From contig JABWDB010000030.1 of the NCBI GenBank assembly GCA_019614645.1, positions 806,001-870,000 of the forward strand: a stretch of 64,000 nt of DNA, in the 5' to 3' direction. Position 1 is the first letter of the stretch. Each line of letters begins with the position of its first letter. The position numbers and the translations under genes were made by a program. The notes under the pieces are model-generated. The model ran no database searches and had not been told where the DNA came from. It worked only from the letters and a program-made list of their open reading frames with translations. Shown piece after piece: positions 32,412-43,281 of this stretch. This DNA comes from Stratiolaelaps scimitus. Taxonomy: Eukaryota > Arthropoda > Arachnida > Mesostigmata > Laelapidae.

Positions 32412-32657
32412 TTGTATCAAATGCTTGCCTTCGAAACTCCCACCGCTAATTTCTCCGAAACTGTCTGCCGCAGGCTGATCCGCGTCACAGAGGACAAGCG
32501 CCTAGGTTACTTCCTTCTGCAGCGACTTTCCCTTGCGGTACAGAGAGGCAATGCCATCGCTTCCTTCGGGACCATGACGGTCTCGGCTCGACACCGTGTC
32601 CCCAACTGCTTCTCTAATTATATATATTTAATTAATAATAATCAACATCGGACATAA
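32412..32657 (+). pseudogene. Unidentified fragment, possibly element-derived
   Basis: The frame includes VTEDKRLGYFLLQRLSLAVQRGNAIASFGTM, a compact, conserved-looking stretch. It reminds me of C-terminal tails of some transposon-encoded polymerases, but I cannot name the family. It is followed by AT-rich noncoding DNA. Confidence 0.2.
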
Positions 32658-33354
32658 AATAAATATTATTAATGCTTACTAATGCTTGTTTTTAAGTTGG
32701 CTGGAATGCTCTCTATGCATCAGAAGTGTTTACAGAAATCGATCCTTTTAAATTTATTCGATGATTTTCTTTTTTTTTGTTTACATGTTTGCTGTGGAAT
32801 GCCTGGTAAAATAAAAATTTCGGTAAGAGCTTTTGCTGCCAATAAAGGATGTTGTAGGCGTGTTATAGGTGTTTAATACTATTTAATTTAATATGCTCAA
32901 AATTCCATAAGGCCAACCGAATCCCATGAGATCAATCTATATTCTATGGAACTCTATGTTTAGAGAGCGTTTAATCGAAAAGAGATTAAAAATAAGAAAA
33001 AATTATAATAAAATAGCTAAGATCAGTGGCTTCACATTGTTGGACGTCAACCACTATCTCTCGAACGAAGTCGCATCCATTCTTACGAGAGTTGTAAATT
33101 AGAACTTCCAGATGTCTACACCCCGTTTGCATATAATTATGTAATATATATTCCCATTGATTATAACATCTTTAATTAGAGTGAGATTTCTTTATTGTTT
33201 CATACATTACTTGTCAAGCATTTAATTCATTTTTTATTTGACTTGTTTAAAAAAAATCACGGGCGAGAAGATTGTCTACAGATGTTATTAATTGCTATTA
33301 TTAAATCAAAGACCGCTTCCCGAACAAGGTAATTATACTAAAAAATTATGGAAG

Positions 33355-33412
33355 GTAAAGATAGATAAGATAAGATAAAGGTTTATTAGTTTATTAAAGG
33401 AGCTGGTAGGTT
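33355..33412 (-). mobile_element. SINE type B 3' tail fragment
   Basis: On the minus strand it reads CCAGCTCCTTTAATAAAC, then a TTATC/TATCT simple repeat, matching the end of the SINE at 20,588-20,746. No tRNA-like part is present, so it is a heavily 5'-truncated copy. Confidence 0.7.
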
Positions 33413-33739
33413 CATGTTGTCGCTCCCGTTGATAGCATAGGGCGTAAATAACTACCAAATGAAGGTAACAATTGTACGTGAAATGGATACGGAGTACTAA
33501 TAATTTGATCATAAGCACTCACTCTTGCCTATAAATATGACGAATATAATATACAAATTGTTAAATGTATTTCCAGTATTTTATCCAGTAAATTGTGAAA
33601 GGTATTTTCCGCTGATGGGCCAAATAGAACGTAGGGCAAGACTTAGAAAACGATATCAGAAAGGCGAATTCACCGCTCGTCGAGGGACGTTGGGAGGGCA
33701 CCCGTGGCATGCCAACCTTCAGGCCGGAATGCAGTAATG

Positions 33740-36700
33740 TGCACAAATAACTAACTAATTATAGCGTTGATGTCGGATAATGAAGAGAGTATATAATTAA
33801 GTAATTACCAATTAAGCAGATTACCCTCAGTAATGAGGAAGGATGCTACCGGGCCGGTTACGAGGCAACGCCGTGGTAAAGTGAGCTTCCCTTAATATCC
33901 AACGAAGCAACGCTATGCCTGCTCATATCGAAACGATTTACTATTAAGCAAATGGTTTACGCTTTTGCCTCGATTTTCTATTTAGGAATGCTAAGGCAAT
34001 TAATCAATGATACACATGTAGTTAATTTCGGTTAGTACAAATAAGAACCACTACTTTATGCGTGCATTATATTCGCTTATGTTTTTATGCTGTTAAATGA
34101 CATCACTTTTATACTTCACGTATCTGCGCATTGCGCTAACATTGTGAGCTATATAACGAAAAAAAAAGATTTTTTAACCAGTTACAGGTCGGTGGCTAGT
34201 TTTTGAGCGCAGCTGCGGCGGAATACGCAGGGGAACAAATTGTTTATACTCTCAGTGCAGGTAACCTCGAGTGCATATATGGATACTCCGCTGGGAAGGT
34301 TGCCTTCGCGAAACGCAAACTTATCGCACGTCATGTACGTATTACGTTATGTATATACATATATTTTTTTTTGTTTACCATACATACACAGAATTGTTAT
34401 TAATATTGCATATTACACACATAGCACAAATAATTTTTCCTCGTACTGTTAGTATCTGCGTTTGCTCACCCTTATTTCCTCTTACAGTCTACTCTCTTCG
34501 TGCACCTGGGCAATGTCCAAGATACATTTCGGCGTCCTGCCGTTTTACGTTCATGTATCATCTTATGCTCAATGCTTTTCCCTTCTGCGCCACACATTCT
34601 ACCTTTCGTATCTGTATTATCTGTTCGTTGTCCTCTTTGTTTCGGCGGCATCCGAGTTCTATCTTATCTTCCCTGTGTATCTTTGGACCCGTTTCCCTGT
34701 CCAAGACCGTCCTCCTTTTTCACCACCCGCGTTGTCTAGTCCTTTTTGACATCTTGTGTTAGCTTGTTCCATATTGTTCGTTGCTATATTACTTAGATCT
34801 GCTCACATCTTCACCTCAGATAATTTGCTTATCGATATCACTTGAGTTTCTATATTCCAGTTAGCTGTTAGCATCCCTGCGGCCCAGTTCTCTCCTTCTG
34901 CTATTATTATTTCCCTTATCCTTATCCCCGATGATAGTTGAGCTTGCGCTTCCCTCGCCCAAAAGCTTGATGCCCAAAGTTCCCCTTATACAAGTGTGTT
35001 GCGCACGTATAACTATTCTGCATTGGGAATCTTCCAATAGTCCTTTAGGTAGCATCTGTTGTGTCCATTGTATTTACGCCTGGGATCACTACCCCATTTG
35101 CCTAACTGTCAGTATGAAGACGCTTTTTCGGAATTCACGCGTTACCATAAACACATAACATAAAGACATCAGAATTGATGTAAGTATGAAAGCTTGCTCT
35201 TGTGATACAAAAAAATTGTTCTGGCTGCACTTATCATATCTGAACGGAAATGAATGATGACTGTGTGGTGGCTGATGCTGTATGTTGTTAACTAAATGGC
35301 ACACAACCCTAAACCTCAATTTTGTGGTTTAGGATTGTGTGCCATTATTGACTGAAAATCTAGTGTGCCATAGTCATTGCTTGATCCCCTACCAAATTGG
35401 GTTCTCTTCTGTAGAGTGTGAGCTACAGTAGTTGAGATGTAGATATCTACGAACACATTATACAACATTTTCCACTGTAGCCGCGTTTTTCACGCGGCCA
35501 GGATATGAAATACATTCTCCGCCGAACTGAGATCAAGAAAAACTTCAAATCCATTCAAGTATCGCTTCAAAACATTTATATGATTCCAACTAGTCCCAAT
35601 AACTATCTTGTCCTCGTTGCATATTGGCATAGCGCAAAATACACCTCGTAAAGAAGAGAATAACTTTGAGTGAAATTATGATTCGTTAAGGAACGGCTGA
35701 CGCAAATGTAAAAATAATATATACATTTATTGATAAAAACACACGATTATAAATTGGGTTTATTATTATTGTTGCCTTTATTATTATTGTTACTTGATCA
35801 CATATATTTTATCTACTTTAGATCAATAAGGTACATCTTGCGGTCAATGTTTGGCGGTCACCTATGTCAATAGACTGAGTAATATGTGATATTACATTTG
35901 GCCACCCATGATAATGACATAGTAGTTAACATGCAGCTAACACTTAATAATACGCAACTGCTAAAAAAAACTCTTGATGTATTTTACATATGACGATGAC
36001 AACTACTTTCAATGCCTGTGTTGAGCGCAGGTAGGGAATAGGGTTTACTTTGTACGTTACAATAGTGCGCAGATGTTAGCCTTTACGCCATTTAGGCTTA
36101 AAGTGGTTTATTTTTTTTAACGATCTCGTAGGTCTCAAGCGAGTTATTCTAATGGGCTATGATTTTTATCTATAATTGCGTGTAGTTTTGAGTATTCTAT
36201 GGAGCATTGTGTTTCGGCGTCGATCTTAATCCATTTTGGAAGTGAGGTTAATCTAAGGTGGCATCTGAGCCTTAAATTTCTTCTGCGCAAGTATGCCGAA
36301 TTCAAGCTTGCACGTGGATCTGAAACTTAGCAGTTTATATATCCGCTAAATATTAATTGCACAGCTGAAATATTACATAAATATGAATTGATAACCATTT
36401 ACAATCACTTGAGTCAGCGATGGTCAGAAGGGCTACTAGATATTACCAACTGATTACACGGTTAATGGATTCGCTAAGACATTGCCGACTCACGCCATTA
36501 GAAAAGGTCCGATAAGACAAGTGAGTCGAGTGGCGATAGCTATTCGGTCCCGGTACTTACAAAGCGTTCACATACGGTAAAATCAAGTAGTGTTTGGATT
36601 GGTGAGGCAAAAATGTGGGGGCTAAAATATCCCTTTTGGAGCGGCTAGATTTCCGTTCTAAGTTATCCTGAGACTATATCTTCTATTTATATGATTTTTA

Positions 36701-37240
36701 TCCTATCCGAGAAGAAGCTGTTGAGACTGTAAAGCGGTCCAAAGTGACAAACAAGATCTAATTCAAAATACAGTATTTACGGAGATTTTTTTGTCAACAA
36801 GATCAACGGCCTTTCTCCCAAAGGTTTATAACAAAACTTGAAGTACACTAAAGTTAAGGTCATGCGACATAGTATTCGAATTCGAATTGTAAGGATGGAC
36901 ACAGGATGTTTGCTTTGGGTGAACTTTAATTTGACGATTGATGGTTAACTCTAAGAAGGATGTCACACTGCTGATCGGTCTATAGTTATCTGCGAGGAAA
37001 GAAAAAGCCTTTCTTTAATATCGTTATAACCGCGGCTTATTTTCTTTCCTGCTGACATACACATTAAATTAGACATTGATTAAAGTGTATGGAAATGGTC
37101 TAAGTAGCGTTACATATGTACGTCTTTCGCCCTTGGTGACTTCATGATTCATAAGTCGATATTAATTCTACAAAAACATAAACATTTTTTCAACTAAAAT
37201 ACGAGCACCTCCTCCACATTTTCTATAATCGTTAAAGGGG
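33740..37240. other. AT-rich, no gene recognised
   Basis: Apart from a hairpin at 35,296-35,345 there is no recognisable coding or repeat signal. The open frames at 34,203-34,762 are T-rich and hydrophobic, with no domain motif. Confidence 0.5.
35296..35345. repeat. Near-perfect 20-bp inverted repeat (hairpin)
   Basis: ATGGCACACAACCCTAAACC and GGTTTAGGATTGTGTGCCAT pair with one mismatch around a 10-nt loop. The word TGTGCCAT recurs at 35,364-35,371. No coding context is visible. Confidence 0.85.
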
Positions 37241-37244
37241 CCTT

Positions 37245-38070
37245 TTAATGCTCCTTCGAAGACAGTTCAGCATTCGTGACATCTGTGTCTAACCACGGCT
37301 CCCCAGGGGAAAAGATCCGATGGGGCAGCCGGGGCGCGAGTGTGTGGAATATGGGGTGAGAGTGAAAATGGAGTGTGTACGTGTAAGTGTTGGGAGAGGG
37401 AAGAGGACAAGCGGAGGGAAATGAGGACGAGCGAGAGAGCAAAGGGAGAGGCGGTATACAGCAGGGATTACCAGTGGCCTGGACGGAGGAGTAGACAGTC
37501 TGGGCTGAAGGGCGGGACGACGGATAAGACGCAAAGTAACACGGTAAGGTCCCACGATGATGAGCCTCACACCTAGGAATCTAACTACTTCGGAAGCAAT
37601 TGGCCTAGCCACCTACACACCACTGCGTCTCTTCAAGTAGACACCACCATTGGTTTTTGAGCGCGTTCCACGTTGGTTATGTTAGACGGCAATTCACGAC
37701 AGTACAATACAAATAATGTATACCTTTGAACCAAATGATGGGAGCATAATGCCGATTCCACAGGACAATTTTAAACAATTTTAAAGTAGAGTTAGACCAA
37801 CGCCTTCCTCAAAATATGCTTTAGCCTCTCCAACAGCCGATTTCAACATAGACCTGTGGAAATAGGATAGTGCCGTCTAATTTCATAGCTATATAGGTTC
37901 ATATGGTTTTTATGCCTCTAATTTATGAAGTCATCTGGTTCATGCATCGACAACATCTAAGCAGGAACCATGAAGAGGTACTAACCGACCCACTGGATTG
38001 ATCAACCACATACGCCGACATCATAAGCCAACTTTTACTACCTTCACGTGACGGGATGCACTAAACAGCT
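37245..38070. other. GA-rich patch then noncoding DNA
   Basis: The stretch 37,320-37,560 is purine-rich on the plus strand and gives charged or proline-rich frames on the two strands, with no motif. 37,620-38,070 holds nothing recognisable. Confidence 0.4.
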
Positions 38071-38297
38071 AATTCGAAACATATTCATTATCTAATTTAA
38101 TTAGAAACATACTAACTATCCAATTAAGTATCTAATTAGAAGCATACTCATGATCTAATTAGTAATTTAATTAAAAATATATTCACTATCAATTTAATAT
38201 ATTATATAATTAAAAGCATATTCACCATTTAGGTAAATATTTAATGAAAAGCACATCCACCACTTACAAACATTGAATTAGAAGCATGTATACCCTG
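38071..38297. repeat. Degenerate tandem array, period about 35 bp
   Basis: Six to seven diverged copies of a unit near AATTAGAAGCATACTCAC, with AAGCATAYTCAC-type and CTAATTA words recurring at roughly 34-39 bp steps. It is AT-rich and noncoding. Confidence 0.65.
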
Positions 38298-38339
38298 TCG
38301 TTGTTAGGAGCGTCGCCAGAAACTTAGAACCGTAGGACC

Positions 38340-38370
38340 TTCGGTTCGAGCCCCGAAGGGCACAGGAGCA
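38340..38370 (+). other. Isolated pol III B-box-like sequence
   Basis: CTTCGGTTCGAGCCCCGAAGG has a consensus-like B box in a foldable arm, as in a tRNA T-arm. No matching A box or acceptor stem is visible, so it is a possible SINE head remnant and not a tRNA gene. Confidence 0.3.
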
Positions 38371-38569
38371 TCGCCGTGGCCTTGGATTTGCAGCTTTGCC
38401 AATAAACAGATATTATTACAAATACGAACGACATACAAACATATCGTCAGCGGGAAATTCAGTGATCACACTCAAGGGTCGCACAACGTGGATGACTGTT
38501 AACGGAACCAAAATAAACCAAGAGAAGAGCATGAACAGCAGAAACAGGTCACATTATTGACTCAGAGCT

Positions 38570-39845
38570 GTCTTACCGTGGCCTCTTCGATGTTAGGTCG
38601 GAAAGATCAGGTAGAGAAAGGTGGTGGTGGACTTATGCTAATCAAACGTTGAAGACTGTTCGTGCCTGTTGAACCGTCTGTCTGAAATTGCTTGAGCTGA
38701 TGTAATGGCTGAGCAAAATAGTTTTGTTCTATTTGTTGCCTACTTCCCTGGAAAACAACAATTAGAGGAAAACTATTATAGGAAGGCTTTTCACGGCGCA
38801 TCAGTCAACCGTTCCCATCTTGACTGATCCGCCGTCAAAAGCCTTCCTGCGTGCACGCCACGTGAAAAACTTTCTTGAATTTGTAAAGCTAAATTGTCTA
38901 CGGCAGTTAGTCTTTAGCATAACTTGTCCAACCGGGTTCGTCCTGGATCTGGTTCTCTACTCTGATGAGTTAATTTTGGAAGGTGATGTTGAACTTTTAC
39001 TGCGCCTTATAAGGAATGATCTCCTTGGTATAATTGTACCCCTTAATTCTCCGTATATAGCTAAGTGCGTTTCCTCAAAATGGAGGAGCGCTGAATACGA
39101 GAAGATTGAGGAAAAACTAATCAAAAATGAATGGGACCAAATGCCAAATGCCCCGGACTTTAATATCATATTCAACTCCTTTCATGAACGGGTGTTTAGA
39201 ATTGTTGATGCGTACTCCTCCTGAAATAAGTCCAGGAAAACAAAGGACATTACGTGTAGTGAGACTGCATGAACGCAAACAAATATGCCTTCGAAACATT
39301 AACGAGTCTAAAGATCAAACTCGAGAGAGCACTGGGGAGCGAAAGGTCCCTCCTGGAAATGAGTATCGTTGGGTTACTTCATTCTGCTCGATTTCTTGGT
39401 TATGTCTCGGCGAAGTGCAAAATCAGTCGTTGTCAGCCGTTGTCTGCCAAACCAAGGCGTAAGCTATTTAGACAATGTCGATCTGTGGTTACTGTCTGCA
39501 ACGCTCTCAGGGACCTCAGTTAAAAAAAAAGTTATAATCTTGAACTTCTCCTGGCTATATTTTCCAAAGGTGTTTCCCTGGGTATGGCTAAACCTCTAAG
39601 CTGTACCTCTCAGCCATAGTTTGAGTCATAGCCATGCGCCTAATATGTTTTGTCCTGCGTAGATGACTCCGGTGCGCAAGGGGAGAAAAGGTCGGACCCG
39701 ACGAACAAACGCCCAGTGTACCTCAACGCTATAAGCTGTAAAGTTATAGAAAAGGTTCATCCCAATGGAGAGGCGCAATCTCGTCTAACCAATTTGCCTG
39801 TCAAAAAACCTGTCGTCACAAATGCTCAACCACTGATTGTCTCAT
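38570..39845 (+). pseudogene. CR1-like LINE ORF2 endonuclease to RT start
   Basis: Near 38,615 a frame reads KGGGGLMLIK, the GGGV-type endonuclease strand. 38,820-39,224 encodes ARHVKNFLEFVKLN...VLDLVLYSD and SAEYEKIEEKLIKNEWDQM, the endonuclease C-terminus and linker helix of CR1-group elements. Downstream frames give SARFLGYVSAKCK and, at 39,676-39,750, EKRSDPTNKRPVYLNAISCKVIEK, the first RT block (normally N-Y-R-P-V-S-L-T). The rest of RT is missing. Confidence 0.65.
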
Positions 39846-40118
39846 AAGGGTTCTGAATTACACCGCGATGTCTTTTTAAGGTGTTCTCTCTCTAAGGTGT
39901 TCCGTGTTTTTTTCGGCAAAGGACTTTCAAGGATTCGTCCATCTTTTGAACTGGAGAGTGAAATACAGTGATGTGCGTAAACTAAAAACGCACCGCTATC
40001 AACAAATCGTTACAAAGAATACCCATTTGAGGCATTTACTCTGTATCAGATTAATGTGCGTGTCAAATATGCAAACGACAAAAAACAGCTGTGTCAACAG
40101 CGCATATGACATCGCATG

Positions 40119-40368
40119 TCCTCTGGATGGTCTAGTGGTGCGCTTCTTGGACTGCTAGACCGGAGGGGCGCGGGCTCAAATCCTGTCGGACGGGTAGAAT
40201 CATTGGAGTTCTTTATCATCTTTCTTTATCTTAAGATTCTCGCCAGGTACGAGTGGAAGAGATTAAGCAAAGGTGGCCCCGACAGGTCCTCATCGTAATA
40301 CCCAAAGGTTAAGAGCTGAGGCCTGTCAGATAGGGAACAGCTGAGGGTCAGCTCGAAAAACAATTATT
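40119..40368 (+). mobile_element. SINE type A (tRNA-derived), full length, 15-bp TSD
   Basis: ATATGAC(A/G)TCGCATG flanks at 40,104-40,118 and 40,369-40,383, with one mismatch. The head has A box TGGTCTAGTGG (40,128-40,138) and B-box-like GGCTCAAATCC (40,173-40,183). The body carries AAGGTGGCCCCGACAGG, and the 3' end is the hairpin CAGCTGAGGGTCAGCTCG plus an A-rich tail. A minus-strand copy lies at 44,652-44,916 and a truncated one at 31,967. The matching locus at 63,680-63,700 lacks the insertion and so shows the empty site. Confidence 0.9.
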
Positions 40369-40502
40369 ATATGACGTCGCATGTAGCCTGCTACAATAAA
40401 ATGTGTCATATTTCGGTTGTGCAAAATGAAAATGCACCCTCAGTTATCGAGTGTTCTCGCCGAATTAATCCAGTTTGTTGAGCAATCAAGTTGTACTGTA
40501 GT

Positions 40503-40632
40503 CATGGGACACGCTTCGAGCCTTACTGATGCAGAGAAAGCAGTTATTACTGCTTTACGCCGAACTGGGAAGACCCAGGCTGCAATCGCCAGAGAAATTG
40601 GCAGAAGTCGTCGCGTAGTGCAAAATTATTTT
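40503..40632 (+). pseudogene. Tc1-like transposase N-terminal HTH
   Basis: MGHASSLTDAEKAVITALRR, then GKTQAAIAREIGRSRRVVQNYF. This is the first helix-turn-helix of Tc1-family transposases, which binds the terminal repeats. It is cut immediately after QNYF by the LINE, and YGTNKSNGRSRKIS follows on the other side at 42,569-42,610. Confidence 0.75.
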
Positions 40633-40639
40633 GTATGTG

Positions 40640-42552
40640 CCCAATGGACGGCGGTGGCACGCCTGGCATCAGGGAAGGCCCCTGGCCCGGATGGGGTCCC
40701 ACCAGAGGTTGTGCGCGTGCTAGCCAAACGCTGGCCCGTAGCTATCGCAAGACTGGCGAGCAAGATACTGCGGGAGGGTACATACCCGGCTGCATGGAAA
40801 CGCGCGCACCTGGTCCTTGTACCCAAACCGGGGGGGCAAATCGGCCCCGCGGCATGCCGACCCATTTGCCTCCTTGACGCGGTGGGTAAACTCTTCGAGC
40901 AGATCATATTCGGCAGTCTCACCGCTGAAATCGAGGAGAAGGTGGCACTGTCGGACGCACAGTACGGCTTTCGGCAAGGACTGTCCACCCTGGACCTCCT
41001 GCGTCGAGTCATACGGCAAGCCAGGGAGGAATCAGGGAAAACCCGTAGGACGCGGGATTCGTCCTCCTTATCCTACTGGACGTAAAAAATGTTTTTAACA
41101 CTGTTAACTGGGGAGTAATCATGAGGGCGCTGGAGCGAAAGCGAATCTCCGACGGTGTCCGACGGATTCTGTCCCCGTACCTGGGAGGGCGAGGTCTGGT
41201 CGCAGGGGGCCTGGAGCACGAGGTCACTGCCGGCGTCCCCCAGGGTTCGATTCTAGGGCCCGTACTCTGGAACCTTGTCTAGGACCGGATTCTGCAAACC
41301 GATATGCCGGAGGGCGCCGTATCCCTGAACCTGGCGCGCCTGATGCCTAGGGTGGGGGAGTGTCGGAGGAGAAGTGGAGACTGCTGGCATCGGTAGCAGA
41401 GTCTATGACTTTTTACGGTTCACCAGTATGGGCAAGCCAGGCGCTCCGCACGGCAAAGAATAGGGGGATGCTGAGGTAGGCCCAACGGACGCTGGCAATC
41501 AGGGCGAGCCGGGCGTACCGGACTGTGCCGACCGACGTCCTCCTTGCCCTAGCCAGAATGTTACCGTGGGACCTGCTAGCTACTGAGAGCAGCCTCAAGC
41601 TCCCGGCTGGGAATCTCGATCCGACTATGGCCCGGAGGGCCACCCTCGACGCCTGGCAGGGAGAGTAGGCCCAGGTTACTTCGGGAGTGACGAAGGGGTG
41701 TTGGACCAAAAGTCTGATACCAGACCTCAGAGTGTGGTTGGAGTGCAACATGGGTGAGTTCACGTATGAAGCGACGCAGGTGCTGACGGGCCACGGGCAG
41801 CTCCAGACCTACAGATCGGAAAGACGCAGGTGGACATATGCGTGCTGTGCGACGCGGGTGAGGTGGACAACGTCGAGCACACAGTGACCCAATGTGTGTC
41901 ACTAGCGGCAACCAGGCTGGGGGCCTCAAGGGAGGTTGTGGGGAAATCAGTCAGAGAGCCTATGATCCATATGGTCAAATCGAGGGATGCCTGGGCGGAG
42001 GTCGTAAACTGGATGGGGGGGATCATCAAGCTAAAGGAGAGTAAGGAGAGACACAGAAGGGCCCGAGTGAGCCACCAAAGACCCTCTCCCCGGGGGACTC
42101 GGAGGCCCGCTCCACCGTCAGCTAGGCCGGTTTCCCCCGCGCATTCCCGCTCAGGTGGGCTGGGGACAGGTGGACCGAGCAGCCGGTACCTCTTGGGTAG
42201 ATTGGCTGGCCTGTTACGGGGGCCTCCTCCTTCACGATCTCTCCCCGAGCATTCCCGCTACGGGTCGGGGATTAGGTGACCGAGCGCTCCCGGGCAGGAC
42301 CCCAACACGGAGGCCACAGTAGTCATAGGAGACTAAGGCACCCGGCTATAGAACACCAGGCGGAGCAGTACACACCTTCCCCAGAGATCGAAGTAATGCC
42401 AAGCGTGCCGACGCTGGGGAAGAGATACACTCTCTGCAGAGGATGGTTTTAGCAGGCAAAGGCGTTTTGTCATCCACGTCAACCCTGCACTGGATCTGGT
42501 GGTGTCCGTGCGTTTAAAGAAAATTTCCTTCTCTCATTACGCAGTCCGTCGA
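40640..42552 (+). pseudogene. R1-like LINE ORF2 fragment and 3' UTR
   Basis: The translation reads VARLASGKAPGPDGVPPEVV, GQIGPAACRPICLLDAVGKLFE, DAQYGFRQGLSTLDLLRRV, then VPQGSILGPVLW (41,240) followed by a stop. A deletion near 41,330 removes the YADD motif and joins to LARLMPRVG. Further on come TLAIRASRAYRT and TYEATQVLTGHGQLQTY, with the CCHC region near 41,840-41,890. The 3' UTR shares ATGGTTTTAGCAGGC and TGCACTGGATC with the copy ending at 7,515. It is a 5'-truncated insertion in the Tc1-like transposase. Confidence 0.8.
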
Positions 42553-42554
42553 TG

Positions 42555-42845
42555 TATGGTACTAATAAGTCTAATGGACGATCACGAAAGATCAGCCAGC
42601 GAACTGGCATGCACATCTCGTCAATTAGCCTCGAAGTCTACCATATGTTGTGAAGCAATCAGGAAAGAGTTAAACTTTCAGGTTCATAGATCAACAGTTT
42701 TAATATAATAAAGCGTTATCCGCATATCATACGGGCGCAAATGAAAGCAAGACCGCGTCTTCAACAGAGTGGCAGAACAGAAACTGCAATTGAAGTTGCA
42801 CGTACTGAGCGTGTTAACCATTCATTTGTCTAGAGGAAGCGCTGT
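42555..42845 (+). pseudogene. Tc1-like transposase, continuation after the LINE
   Basis: Across two frames it reads YGTNKSNGRSRKIS, then ERSASELACTSRQLASKS and AIRKELNFQVHRSTV, and finally PHIIRAQMKARPRLQQ. These correspond to the linker and second helix-turn-helix of Tc1 transposases (G-R-P-R-K ... S-x-x-T-V). The DDE catalytic domain is missing after about 42,845. Confidence 0.65.
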
Positions 42846-42929
42846 TTTTCAGATGATATACTCCAGTTGCAACCAATAAGAAATATAAAACAAAAAATGG
42901 ACAGTATGAATATATAATGTAATCAACGA

Positions 42930-43090
42930 AAAACTAATTGTTTATCAGCGTACTCACAGCCAACATTTAACCTCTACGAAATTGCTTATTGCATGCTTAG
43001 TAAGACTGATCCCCAAATGCAATTGTGCAACGTAGGGATCGAACCAATGCACCTAGGTCGCATCGAGGTCAACACAAGAAGTATAATAGG
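42930..43090 (-). mobile_element. Degraded tRNA-derived SINE with hairpin tail
   Basis: On the minus strand, GGTTCGATCCC (B box, plus 43,046-43,056) is followed about 75 bp later by GGTTAAATGTTGGCTG (plus about 42,958-42,974), the tail block of the repeats at 1,535 and 17,094. The A box is not convincing. It links the hairpin tail to a tRNA-like head in a further copy. Confidence 0.4.
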
Positions 43091-43250
43091 TATCTAGTGA
43101 ATTCGCAATAAATTTGAGAGTAGATAGTTCAACAGCATCTAGCTTCCCAATGTTTCATGCGAGGGATTTACCTATTAATTGTGTTATTAATCATATTCCG
43201 TCAGTAGGTACCCGATTGGTACCCGTTTGATCTTGAAGTTTCTTCTTTTA

Positions 43251-43281
43251 ATATATATGTATATATATATATATATATATG
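43251..43281. repeat. (AT)n microsatellite
   Basis: Run of TA/AT units, continued by looser AT repeats near 43,470-43,500. Confidence 0.85.

Larger units (their letters stand above)
39966..42845 (+). mobile_element. Tc1-like transposon interrupted by a SINE and an R1-like LINE
   Basis: The left terminal repeat starts after a TA at 39,964 with CAGTGATGTGCGTAAAC. A second related copy (TTGTGCAAAATGAAAATGCACC) lies about 190 bp further in once the SINE is discounted. Transposase N-terminus is at 40,503-40,632 and resumes at 42,555. A SINE (40,119-40,368) sits in the terminal repeat and an R1-like LINE (about 40,640-42,550) in the gene. The catalytic domain and right terminal repeat are missing. 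The same terminal repeat without the SINE is present at 63,547-63,775. Confidence 0.75.

Noticed and set aside
34203..34762. Overlapping open frames up to 163 codons with hydrophobic stretches that mimic membrane proteins
   Set aside because: The frames overlap in all three phases of a T-rich region, have no domain motif, and look like composition artefacts.
35296..35345. Rho-independent terminator
   Set aside because: The window is eukaryotic and the hairpin is not GC-rich or followed by a functional T run in a gene context.
37289..37612. 107-codon proline-rich minus-strand frame
   Set aside because: It arises from a GA-rich plus strand and overlaps an equally long charged plus-strand frame. 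Neither has a motif.
38071..38297. CRISPR array
   Set aside because: Units are diverged and contiguous, without uniform repeats and unique spacers, and the genome is eukaryotic.
40633..42560. Exact TSD for the R1-like LINE in the Tc1-like gene
   Set aside because: Only a short TGTATG-type match flanks the insert, too short to claim as a duplication.
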